Positions 30,018 to 38,211 of a stretch of 64,000 bases of DNA are shown one piece after another. The stretch comes from Candidatus Pantoea gossypiicola. GTDB lineage: Bacteria > Pseudomonadota > Gammaproteobacteria > Enterobacterales > Enterobacteriaceae. Each line of letters starts with the position of its first letter. Position 1 is the stretch's first letter. Under the pieces are notes generated by a model. The model did not search any database. It saw only the letters and a list, made by a program, of their open reading frames with translations, and had not been told where the DNA came from. A program made the translations under genes and the position numbers. The DNA lies in NCBI RefSeq assembly GCF_008632075.1, contig NZ_VWVM01000007.1, positions 186,001 to 250,000 on the forward strand, given 5' to 3'.

Positions 30018-30296
30018 TCAAGCCTTGTGTTTAATGACGATTTTATTGATGTCGTTATGCGGTCGCGCAATAACCAGCGACGTCATCACTTCTCCGGTGC
30101 GCTGAGCGGATTCAACGCCGGAATCAACCGCTGCTTTCACCGCACCGACATCTCCCTTCACCATGACAGTGACCATGCCTGAACCAATATTTTCATAGCT
30201 AATCAGCTCAACATTGGCGGACTTGCACATGGCATCCGCTGCTGCAATACAAGCCACCAGACCTTTGGTTTCAATTAGCCCTAATGCATCACCCAT
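30018..30296 (-). CDS. cmcA: BMC-H shell protein, first copy
   Basis: This 92-residue single-domain BMC-H shell protein is the first gene of the choline microcompartment operon. It begins [20 protein letters not shown] and ends '[12 protein letters not shown]'. A strong GGAGGAG lies seven bases before the ATG at 30296, so the frame upstream to 30350 is not used. The strong ribosome site fits a major shell protein made in high amount. No tandem-domain BMC-T gene is present in the operon, as expected for GRM2. Confidence 0.95.
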   Translation of the reverse strand: MGDALGLIETKGLVACIAAADAMCKSANVELISYENIGSGMVTVMVKGDVGAVKAAVDSGVESAQRTGEVMTSLVIARPHNDINKIVIKHKA

Positions 30297-30697
30297 GCTT
30301 TTCTCCTCCGGAGCAAATTTGTAAGTCGGGAAACCGCTGCTAATCGACATATACCGATTGAAGCGGCGCTCGGACCCACTATAGGCAGCAAGGGGTAAAG
30401 TGAAATTTAAGTTTGATGGCTGGTTATTTTCAGAATTTAACTCTGCAAATTAGCCTTTTAAGGCCGCTTTTTCATGCTTTTGTCCTGCCAGAGTTTCAGG
30501 ACATCAACACAAATAGCGCGTTCTTTTGATAAGTATGAGAAAGCAATTTTGATGTAAAAATTCTGATCAATTTGTGTGCGCTCAGTGTTATCTGGATATC
30601 CGGGAACTGTGGTGAAAGTCATACTTTAATCAGAAGGGTAAATGCAAAAAGTGCGGTTTATGTTAGCCAGTCTGCATGGCAATAAAAGATGGAGAGA
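30297..30697 (-). promoter_or_regulatory. 401-bp leader region, presumed promoter of the cut operon
   Basis: No gene is seen here. It is A+T-rich and lies between fidL and the first shell gene, all on the minus strand. A TATAGT hexamer at 30378-30383 (minus strand) could be a -10 element, but its -35 match is poor. An inverted pair TTGAT (30549-30553) and ATCAA (30566-30570) is separated by 12 bases, too far for FNR. No intrinsic terminator with a T-run was seen after fidL. The region is long enough to hold activator sites for the adjacent MarT-like regulator. Confidence 0.4.
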
Positions 30698-31216
30698 TTA
30701 ATCGATTTTGCTGCCCGATCTCAGGGCGCAAATAAAAAGCGGGGAGTTAATAGAGCTAAGTAAAATCGTCTTATCATTGAGTTTCTGAGCATTCAGAAAC
30801 AGTCCATCCTGGCTATCTGACATCTCCAGCATAAAGTAATCGAAGATAACATCTGGAGATTCATCGATAGGCGACGCGCTGGATTTCCACTGGCTAATAC
30901 GATACTGGCGATCTGTTGCTGAAACACGCCTGCTGGAATAACTGAATGTCACGTAACGCTGTAAATAATGCGAACCAGTCGCGGAGTCCGTATAGCCCTC
31001 AACGACCATTGAACCTTTTCCCTCAGGCCCAAAGTTGAAGTAAACGTTACCATTAACATTTTCATCTTCCATGTTTTCAAACCGCATAATAGTTTTGGAA
31101 GAGCAACTCATCATCCCGACGCGTGATGCGATAAATAACTTCCCGATACTGAATCCAGTTGCAGCTACAAACGCTAAAGCAGAAAACATAAAAAAAGCAC
31201 GCGGAGTGACTTTCAT
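30698..31216 (-). CDS. FidL-like inner-membrane protein
   Basis: This 172-residue protein has one N-terminal membrane helix (about residues 8-28, 'FFMFSALAFVAATGFSIGKL') and a periplasmic domain with 'CSSKTIMRFE', 'VYFNFGPEGKGSMVVEGY' and a terminal 'SPLFICALRSG'. The layout fits the FidL family, the partner gene of the ToxR-like MarT regulator in Salmonella SPI-3. The ATG at 31216 overlaps the marT-like stop (ATGA) with GGAAA upstream. It may stabilise or modulate its membrane-bound partner as ToxS does for ToxR. That role is inference. Confidence 0.72.
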   Translation of the reverse strand: MKVTPRAFFMFSALAFVAATGFSIGKLFIASRVGMMSCSSKTIMRFENMEDENVNGNVYFNFGPEGKGSMVVEGYTDSATGSHYLQRYVTFSYSSRRVSATDRQYRISQWKSSASPIDESPDVIFDYFMLEMSDSQDGLFLNAQKLNDKTILLSSINSPLFICALRSGSKID

Positions 31217-32061
31217 TGCGATTTCCATGCATAGTAAAAATAGTTATCGCAGTAGCTGAATGGCTGAGCTTCATGGATGGCGCAACGGGCAAGAAAAAGT
31301 CGACCAAGGCCATTAGTTTCAAGCCTGTCGCTGTAGAAAAAAACAAAATGTTCCCCCTTATGGCACGCCAGGTTTAAACGCTGACGAACGACTTCAAAGT
31401 TTTTCCTATAAATAGCGGTGGCGACTGAATGCAGCATTTCGTCACTGGCCAGCAGCTCGCATGGCTGCGCGCTGATCCGGGTAAAATTCATCACGCGTAA
31501 CGTATTCCTGTTCATTAGCGTAAAAATAACTAACAACATTGCAATACTTAGCAAGATGCTACCTGCCAGATACCAGTATCTGGCCTGTGTCTCACCAGAA
31601 GGTGGGATAACGACCTTTACCTTAGATGAAATCGAAGGCAGAGGCGTTGAAATTGGCTCGGGTGGTGTTTCTGTCAAGGGAACAGACTCAATCGTAAGTG
31701 GCTCGATAACAATATCAGGGTTAAGTTGCAGAAAACCCCGCGAAACACTGACGATGATATTATCCACGTCATAATGGCGCAAAGTTTTACGCAACATACT
31801 CAGATACTGATTCAGATTACTATTCGATGACGTTAATCCATTGTCGTCCCAGACTTTTTTAAGGACCTGATTGCGGCTTACAAGTTCAGTGTGGTGCAGG
31901 AAATAATAAAGCAGCGCGCCAGCAGTGATTGAGAGCTGGCTGTCCGGCTCATTACAATCCGGAAGCGTGAGTGTGTTGTCTGTGGCATCATAAATCACTC
32001 GGCCACCGATTTTGTAGCGCATAGCTGATTCACTCTGAATAACATTCTTCTGATTTATCAC
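31213..32061 (-). CDS. ToxR/MarT-like membrane-bound winged-helix regulator
   Basis: This 282-residue protein has a cytoplasmic OmpR/ToxR-type winged helix (about residues 15-115, with 'ELVSRNQVLKKVWDDNGLTS', 'NQYLSMLRKTLRHY' and 'IIVSVSRGFLQL'). A proline-rich linker, one membrane helix (about 164-183) and a roughly 95-residue periplasmic domain with several Cys follow. Such proteins activate genes directly from the membrane. The proposed start is GTG at 32061 with GGAAG close upstream, and an ATG at 32022 is the alternative. It is coupled to the FidL-like gene and lies upstream of, and in line with, the choline operon. It is the best local candidate for its regulator. Confidence 0.8.
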   Translation of the reverse strand: MINQKNVIQSESAMRYKIGGRVIYDATDNTLTLPDCNEPDSQLSITAGALLYYFLHHTELVSRNQVLKKVWDDNGLTSSNSNLNQYLSMLRKTLRHYDVDNIIVSVSRGFLQLNPDIVIEPLTIESVPLTETPPEPISTPLPSISSKVKVVIPPSGETQARYWYLAGSILLSIAMLLVIFTLMNRNTLRVMNFTRISAQPCELLASDEMLHSVATAIYRKNFEVVRQRLNLACHKGEHFVFFYSDRLETNGLGRLFLARCAIHEAQPFSYCDNYFYYAWKSQ

Positions 32062-32653
32062 TTTCTTCCGATCAGCATGACCTTCACCTACATTTCTTCA
32101 ATCTGAAAACTTTTTATGACTGGCCCGCTAAAGTAGCGTATTAACACATTCATGGCGCATCATTATGTTAAAAATTCACAATCTTTGTTAAACATTAATA
32201 TTCCTGCACATGAGCTTAAATCTATGTATGTTTCTGACAAATTTCGCTTTCATAAGAATAAGCATACTGACCAGGCAATGTACCTTTTCTTGATTACCAT
32301 CAAGATGAAAAGAATAAACGTATAAAAAGATTTTATTATTGCGCGCTGGCTCACAATTTATCATTGCAGCAGATCATAATCTACTGAACCACCATTAATA
32401 CACTGTGATCAGTATGGCATTTATGTCTGACCGTCGAAATCGAACTGATTAACTTTATCAACATTCACTATTTTCATTAATAACATACTACTAATTTAGG
32501 AGTCCACGTACAGATATTGCCACTAAAAATTCATGGTAACAGTTAAAGGTAGTATCAATACAGGCAGTTATGGCACTCTCGACTTAGATTAAGTAAATCA
32601 CCAGGATGGCTCCGGTCATGACTAAGCTTTAAAAATAACTGGAAAGTTCAAGA
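32062..32653. other. 592-bp A+T-rich intergenic region between divergent regulators
   Basis: No gene is supported here. It separates the MarT-like gene (minus) from the LicR-type gene (plus) and should hold both promoters. The DNA is strikingly A+T-rich by eye, with many TTAAT/ATTAA tracts, which is typical of horizontally acquired, H-NS-bound DNA. CTGGAAAG at 32640-32647 precedes the ATG at 32654. No palindromic operator stood out. Confidence 0.5.
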
Positions 32654-34585
32654 ATGGCTCATCACTATTATGATCGTATAAGCTTTTTACTCAGATTGCT
32701 ATCCGAGGCTAAAACCCCGTTATCCAGTGTCAGAATTTGTGAGAGCCTGCAGATAAAACCTCGCACATTACGCAATGATTTATCAGCCTACAAAAGCATG
32801 CTGTACGACAATGGTGTAGAAATTAAATCGCATCCGGGAAAAGGTTATCAACTGGTGATACTGAACAAGGAAAAATATAGCAGCCTACTTAATAAATTGA
32901 AAAAGGATGACCATCGCCATCAATTTGTTTCACCCATCTTTTTTCAGCGTCGCGTAGATTATATCATTCGCCAGTTACTTTCACGAAAAGAATACATTAA
33001 GTTAAATGATCTGGCAGATGAAATGTATATAAGTCGATCAACATTAAACAACTGTATAAAAGAGGTTCGCAAAGAAATAAAAACCTTTAATCTCTGCCTG
33101 CACATGAAAACAGCATATGGGGTAAAATTGATCGGAAGCGAGCTGAATATCCGTCATGCCATAGCCAAATATTTCATCTATAACAATGCACATCTCCCTT
33201 CCAGCACAAGTACTAAAACATCACGACAGAAAATTGCTAAAATCCTCAGAGATTGCTTACAGGATAATAATTTCCAGCTGACAGATACCGGATTCCACAA
33301 TCTTATTATACATATTGAAATAGCACTAATGCGTATTGATCAAGGTGTTGATTATAATGATCATCCTGTAAATGCACCGGCACTTAAAATGCGTGATGAA
33401 TACCGAATAGCCAGGCAAATTATCGATAACTGTGAGCGCTCTTTTGCGATCAAGTTTCCTGAGAGTGAGCAATATTTCATTGCCATTCACCTGGCCGGAA
33501 AGCGGAAGATCGATAACTATGATGTTACATTATCCTCTGACATTATCCATTTATTCGAAAAAATCACCTACAATATTAACAAGGAATTTTCAATTGATTT
33601 CTCAGAAGATTTTGAGCTTTTTCAATTACTGACGCTTCATATTATACCTATGATGGACCGCTTAAACCTGGGGCTAAAAATCAATAACCCACTTTTGGAG
33701 GAAATCAAAAGCGAGTGTGTCAAAGCATTTGAGATGGCAATCCTGGCTGGAAGTATTATCCAGCAGGAAACGATGTTGCAACTAAATGAGGCAGAAATAG
33801 GGTATCTTGCCATTCATTTTACTTTAGCTTTTGAACGCAAAGGTTTTCAGCCACATCCTTATAATCTTATGCTTGTCTGCGCCAGCGGAATGGGAAGTTC
33901 ACAGCTGTTACTCAACAAAATAAAAAGGCGCTTCACGCATTCGATTGGCAAGATTAACGTTGTACAGCTCTATGAATTGTTAGATGCAGATTTAAAAGAT
34001 TATGACGTTGTCATCTCAACTGTTGATATACCTTTTAAAATCGGGCTGCCTTTAATACGCACCACCTGTTTTCTTGGAGAAGGAGATCTAAATCTATTAG
34101 CGCAATGGATGAGTAGACAAGCGCCCGCCCACCCGTCAATTAGCCGATTTTTTAGTCCAAAACTTTTTTTTACCGATCTGAAAAGTACTGAGCGCTATCA
34201 ACTACTGGAGGAACTTTGTCAGCGAGTAACTGAGTATGTCGCAGTCGGCTCCGATTTTCTTGAAAAAATTATCGAGCGCGAAAAATTGTCTGCCACAGCA
34301 TTCGGAAATGCTATTGCCTTTCCACACCCTTTACATCCCTGTGGTAACACAACATTTGTCGCTGTCGCACTCCTTAAAAAATCTATTAGCTGGGACAGAC
34401 ACGAAGTTCGCTATATTTTCATGCTTAATATACGAAAAGGAGAAAAAGAACCATTACAGTGCCTGCATGAGGGGCTTATTTCACTTATGGATAATAGTAA
34501 GAAGTTAGCCGCACTGGATAAGAACCCTACCTACAACACGCTGATAAAATTGCTTACTCGTGAGACATTCCAGTCTGAAGATTGA
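32654..34585 (+). CDS. PRD-containing PTS-controlled activator (LicR/CelR type)
   Basis: This 643-residue regulator has an N-terminal helix-turn-helix pair ('PLSSVRICESLQIKPRTLRN' and a second near residue 120 with 'DLADEMYISRSTLNN'). Two PRD domains (about 180-400) carry the phosphorylatable His residues. An EIIB-like domain with Cys in 'MLVCASGMGSSQLLLNKI' (near 412) follows, then a C-terminal EIIA-like domain with 'AFPHPLHPCG'. Proteins of this type activate beta-glucoside PTS operons when the sugar-specific PTS is active. It sits directly upstream of such an operon on the same strand. The coding sequence is markedly A+T-rich compared with the flanks. Confidence 0.92.
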   Translation: MAHHYYDRISFLLRLLSEAKTPLSSVRICESLQIKPRTLRNDLSAYKSMLYDNGVEIKSHPGKGYQLVILNKEKYSSLLNKLKKDDHRHQFVSPIFFQRRVDYIIRQLLSRKEYIKLNDLADEMYISRSTLNNCIKEVRKEIKTFNLCLHMKTAYGVKLIGSELNIRHAIAKYFIYNNAHLPSSTSTKTSRQKIAKILRDCLQDNNFQLTDTGFHNLIIHIEIALMRIDQGVDYNDHPVNAPALKMRDEYRIARQIIDNCERSFAIKFPESEQYFIAIHLAGKRKIDNYDVTLSSDIIHLFEKITYNINKEFSIDFSEDFELFQLLTLHIIPMMDRLNLGLKINNPLLEEIKSECVKAFEMAILAGSIIQQETMLQLNEAEIGYLAIHFTLAFERKGFQPHPYNLMLVCASGMGSSQLLLNKIKRRFTHSIGKINVVQLYELLDADLKDYDVVISTVDIPFKIGLPLIRTTCFLGEGDLNLLAQWMSRQAPAHPSISRFFSPKLFFTDLKSTERYQLLEELCQRVTEYVAVGSDFLEKIIEREKLSATAFGNAIAFPHPLHPCGNTTFVAVALLKKSISWDRHEVRYIFMLNIRKGEKEPLQCLHEGLISLMDNSKKLAALDKNPTYNTLIKLLTRETFQSED

Positions 34586-34747
34586 TCCTTTTTAAAAAAT
34601 GCCGCCACTATTGTGGCAAAAGTGTGTAAGCCTGCGCAACTGCCGTTCGAATACAATCTTTGGTCACCAGGGTGCGTATTTTTCACCTTAAATTTTGCGT
34701 TCAAGACTGTAAAGCCTATTCAAATATGCAAAAAACTGGAGAGTAAC

Positions 34748-36019
34748 ATGCGCAGTTCTACGGCTTTTTTGGAAAATCACCTGATGCCGATCGTGACAAG
34801 GATTGGAAGTAATCGGGCGCTGATTGTCATTCGTAATGCTATGTGCGCCTGTATGGCGTTATTGATTATCGGCAGCACATCTATTTTATTGTCAAATATT
34901 CCATGGGAGCCGTTGGCACACTTTATGGCACCAGCCGCACCTATTTTTGATACCATATTTAATTCTACTACCGGAATCATGGGGTTGCTGACAGCCGCCA
35001 GCGTGGCTTACTACGGTGCCCTTGAATATAAACAGGATATATTTGTTACTATTGCAACGTCCGTTAGTCTTTTTGTTCTCAGCCAGTATCAATTAGTTAA
35101 CGGTAATGAGTATCAGCTCAATATTGACGGGTTGGGAACGTCAGGCCTGATCAGTGCGATTCTTATCGCCTTTGTCACAATAAAGGCACTCTCACTCTTT
35201 AAACAGAAAAATATCACAATACGCATGCCAAAAGGAGTTCCTGACGCAGTAAGCGAGTCGTTCACCTCGTTACTGCCCGCACTCTTTTTGCTGGCGATTT
35301 TAAGCCTGCTGGTTGTTCTTTTTCACTTTAATATCAACGTAGCTGTAGCGTACTTACTGTCACCTGTCACTTATGTGCTGAATTCCGCACCAGGCTATGC
35401 TCTTTACCACATGCTGTGCGCGCTGGTCTTTTTCTGCGGTATTAATTCTCAGGTTGTTATTGGCATTGCTATGCCTTTTCTGATGCAGAATGGTGCGTTG
35501 AATGAAAAGGCTTTTCAGACCGGTGAGCAACTGATGTTTGCTGCAACAAATGCAACGGATGCAATGGTATGGGCGGGCGGTACAGGGGCAACGCTGGGCC
35601 TGGTGGTGCTGATGTCGTTTCTGGCTAAAAGCCAGTACTTCAAGAAACTGGGCAGAATGTCATTGGGCCCGGGACTGTTTAATATCAATGAGCCCATCAT
35701 TTTTGGCACCCCCTTATGCTTCAACCCATTATTTATGCTTCCTTTTATTCTGACACCAGGGCTGATTGCTGGCAGCACTTTCCTGTTAATGCAGCATGGC
35801 ATTATAGACATGCCTCATGTCGCAAACCTGCCCTGGACTACGCCTACTTTTATTGTCGGTTTCTTAATGACGGGTGGCAGCATGAATACAACGCTCTGGT
35901 CATTCATGATCGTTGTTATCTCCATGTTGATCTACTTTCCGTTTTTTCGTCTGGCGGACAAGCAACTCTATTTAAAGGAACAGCAGGACACTCTGTTACA
36001 GGATGAGGAAAGCAATTAA
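34748..36019 (+). CDS. PTS beta-glucoside/cellobiose-type EIIC permease
   Basis: This 423-residue permease of the lactose/cellobiose PTS family imports and phosphorylates a disaccharide or beta-glucoside through the inner membrane. It has about ten membrane helices and the conserved 'GPGLFNINEPIIFGTPLCFNP' loop that carries the sugar-binding Glu. The ATG at 34748 has CTGGAGAG before it. The open frame extends back to 34613, but that part is not homologous. It overlaps the next gene by one base (TAATG). It is shorter than E. coli ChbC (about 450). Confidence 0.92.
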   Translation: MRSSTAFLENHLMPIVTRIGSNRALIVIRNAMCACMALLIIGSTSILLSNIPWEPLAHFMAPAAPIFDTIFNSTTGIMGLLTAASVAYYGALEYKQDIFVTIATSVSLFVLSQYQLVNGNEYQLNIDGLGTSGLISAILIAFVTIKALSLFKQKNITIRMPKGVPDAVSESFTSLLPALFLLAILSLLVVLFHFNINVAVAYLLSPVTYVLNSAPGYALYHMLCALVFFCGINSQVVIGIAMPFLMQNGALNEKAFQTGEQLMFAATNATDAMVWAGGTGATLGLVVLMSFLAKSQYFKKLGRMSLGPGLFNINEPIIFGTPLCFNPLFMLPFILTPGLIAGSTFLLMQHGIIDMPHVANLPWTTPTFIVGFLMTGGSMNTTLWSFMIVVISMLIYFPFFRLADKQLYLKEQQDTLLQDEESN

Positions 36020-37464
36020 TGGAACATATCAAATTAAATAATTTCCCCACTAATTTTTTATGGGGAGCGGCCACAGCCGCGTATCAGGTTGAAGGTGCAA
36101 TTCATGAGGAAGGAAAAGGAGTTTCAGTGCAGGACAGCAGGAATTTTTCCAATGCGTTCCATGATACCACCGTCACATCAGACCATTTTCATCGCTTCCA
36201 TGAGGATGTGGGATTAATGAAGGAACTGGGGCTGAAGTCCTATCGTTTTTCTGTGGCATGGACGCGTATTTATCCGGATGGCGTTAACATTAACCCACCT
36301 GGTATAGCTTTTTATAACCGGCTTATCGACGAACTGATTAGGAATGGTATTGAACCTCTGATTACGCTCTATCATTTTGATCATCCTCAGGCCCTGCAGG
36401 AATGTTTCGGCGGCTGGTATGGCGATGAGATGATAGAACATTTTTTACGTTTTGCAGCCACCTGCTTCAAGGCGTTTGGTGATCGGGTTAACTGGTTTAT
36501 GACCCTGTGTGAATCAAATAATGTCGTGCTCTATCCCGATTTAATTGGTGGAGTGCCAGCCGGTGTAGAGGTGGAAGCCTGGCGTTTTCAGGTCAGCCGG
36601 GTTATGGCACTCGCAAATGCCAGAGTTATCCGCTTAGGTCGTGAACTATTACCCAATGCGAAAATCGGCCCCTGCATTGGCTATGCGGTTGCTTATCCGG
36701 CAACCTGTGCGCCACTTGATATTATGGCAGCACTGAATGAAGATGAATTCCGAACGTTTTATCCTCTTGATTTACTTTGCCTGGGCCGACAAAACACTGC
36801 TGTCGTCACTTTTTTCGCGCAACGCGGTTTAGATATTCGTTTACGACAGTCAGAACTTGACGAACTGACGTCTGTGAAGCCTGATTTTATTGCATTTAAT
36901 TATTACCAGAGTGATGTTGCCAAAGCCTGTCCGTTAAATGATAAGGGGATTCAGCCTGGCTTTAATCGTGATGGAAAAAAAGGAGGTTTTACCTACCCTC
37001 GTTTTCCAGGTCTTTACGCCGGTGACAGCAACCCTTATCTGGAGCGTAATGACTGGGACTGGGAGATTGATCCGGTTGGGTTAAGAATCGCCTGCCGTAG
37101 GTTGTTTGACCGTTACCAGCTTCCACTCATAATCACTGAAAACGGCCTTGGCGCGTGCGATACGTTGATCGATGGGCAGGTCAATGACATTTACCGTATC
37201 GACTACCTTCAAAAACATATTTATCAAATGCAGTTAGCCATCACCGATGGCGTACCCGTTCTGGGATATTACCCCTGGTCTTTTATCGACCTGATGAGCA
37301 CCAGCAACGGTTATAAGAAACGTTATGGATTCGTCTACGTTGATCGGGATGATAATGCTGTTAAAACACTGAATCGTTATAAAAAAGATAGCTTTCATTG
37401 GTATCAAAATGTTATTTCCAGTAATGGTCGTAATCTCAACAATAAACAAGGTTATTCAAAATGA
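36019..37464 (+). CDS. 6-phospho-beta-glucosidase (GH1)
   Basis: This 481-residue cytoplasmic enzyme hydrolyses the phosphorylated beta-glucoside delivered by the PTS. GH1 features are 'FPTNFLWGAATAAYQVEGA', 'LITLYHFDHPQALQ', the nucleophile Glu374 in 'ITENG', and the 6-phosphate pocket 'SNGYKKRYGFVYVD'. The acid/base region reads 'TLCESN' with Glu165. The family almost always has Asn before this Glu, but here it is Cys164. The substitution may alter substrate handling. The gene is tightly packed between EIIC and EIIB. Confidence 0.92.
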   Translation: MEHIKLNNFPTNFLWGAATAAYQVEGAIHEEGKGVSVQDSRNFSNAFHDTTVTSDHFHRFHEDVGLMKELGLKSYRFSVAWTRIYPDGVNINPPGIAFYNRLIDELIRNGIEPLITLYHFDHPQALQECFGGWYGDEMIEHFLRFAATCFKAFGDRVNWFMTLCESNNVVLYPDLIGGVPAGVEVEAWRFQVSRVMALANARVIRLGRELLPNAKIGPCIGYAVAYPATCAPLDIMAALNEDEFRTFYPLDLLCLGRQNTAVVTFFAQRGLDIRLRQSELDELTSVKPDFIAFNYYQSDVAKACPLNDKGIQPGFNRDGKKGGFTYPRFPGLYAGDSNPYLERNDWDWEIDPVGLRIACRRLFDRYQLPLIITENGLGACDTLIDGQVNDIYRIDYLQKHIYQMQLAITDGVPVLGYYPWSFIDLMSTSNGYKKRYGFVYVDRDDNAVKTLNRYKKDSFHWYQNVISSNGRNLNNKQGYSK

Positions 37465-37766
37465 AAAATATTCTACTAATGTGTTCAGCAGGCATGTCGA
37501 CCAGTATTATGGTTAAAAAAATGACAGAGGCTGCGGCAAAGATTAATGCTGACGTCTCAATTAAAGCAATTCCTGAGCAGGCTCTTAGCGACCATCTCGC
37601 CAATACCGATATTATATTACTGGGTCCACAGGTGCGCTTTTTACAGGATAAAGTAAAGGCGGCTGCAAAAGACATTCCAGTCAGAGTGATAGATACGATG
37701 GATTACGGAATGATGGATGGTGAAAAGATATTACTTCAGACATTGAAAATTCTTGGAGAAAATTGA
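37461..37766 (+). CDS. PTS cellobiose-type EIIB
   Basis: This 101-residue EIIB passes phosphate from EIIA to the incoming sugar. The active-site Cys8 lies in 'NILLMCSAGMSTSIMVKKM', and the rest ('ADVSIKAIPEQALSDHLANTD', 'LLGPQVRFLQ') follows the lactose/cellobiose family. It starts four bases inside the glucosidase gene and shares TGATG with the next gene, so the four PTS genes form one transcript. Confidence 0.94.
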   Translation: MKNILLMCSAGMSTSIMVKKMTEAAAKINADVSIKAIPEQALSDHLANTDIILLGPQVRFLQDKVKAAAKDIPVRVIDTMDYGMMDGEKILLQTLKILGEN

Positions 37767-38080
37767 TGGACACAGAACAAATCTGTTTTGAAATGATATG
37801 CCATGTTGGTGATGCACGCTCATGTTTCGTCGAAGCCATTCAGCATGCCAGACAGAAAAAATTCAACCAGGCTCGCGATTTAATTGAAAAGGGTAAGTTA
37901 AATTATAATCTCGGTCATGCGGTCCATGCCCGGCTCGTTCAGAAAGAGATGGAAGAAAATGTGAATCACCTCTCTTTAATCCTGGTTCATGCCGAAGATC
38001 AAATGATGAGTGCAGAAAATTTCAAAATTCTGAGTGAAGAGTTTCTCTTGTTATATCAGTTGTTACACGATAAGAGTTAA
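37766..38080 (+). CDS. PTS lactose/cellobiose-type EIIA
   Basis: This 104-residue, all-helical EIIA receives phosphate from HPr and gives it to EIIB. The phosphorylation motif, usually HAQDH, reads 'LVHAEDQMM' here: the active His and Asp are kept, the second His is Gln. The ATG at 37766 is favoured (GGAGAA upstream), and a TTG three bases earlier is possible. It is the last gene of the PTS operon. A 8-bp inverted repeat follows at 38115-38140. Confidence 0.93.
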   Translation: MDTEQICFEMICHVGDARSCFVEAIQHARQKKFNQARDLIEKGKLNYNLGHAVHARLVQKEMEENVNHLSLILVHAEDQMMSAENFKILSEEFLLLYQLLHDKS

Positions 38081-38114
38081 TATGATACGACCGCATCCCT
38101 ATCAATAACATCAG

Positions 38115-38140
38115 AAGCATGCTCTGTCTTCTGCATGCTT
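38115..38140 (+). terminator. Inverted repeat after the PTS operon (weak terminator candidate)
   Basis: AAGCATGC and GCATGCTT form an 8-bp perfect stem with a 10-base loop, 35 bp after the EIIA stop. The following bases are TCTGG rather than a T-run, so it may slow rather than end transcription. Confidence 0.35.
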
Positions 38141-38211
38141 TCTGGCGACCACAAGTAAAGCATCTTTTTACTGGCACACAATTAATAAAAGAAATATTTA
38201 AGGCAAGACTT

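Noticed and set aside
30549..30570. TTGAT...ATCAA pair upstream of the cut operon as an FNR site
   Set aside because: The half-sites are 12 bases apart. FNR needs four.
34603..34625. GCCAC/GTGGC hairpin before the PTS permease as an antiterminator target
   Set aside because: The adjacent regulator is a DNA-binding LicR type, not BglG, and no terminator overlaps the hairpin in the plus direction.
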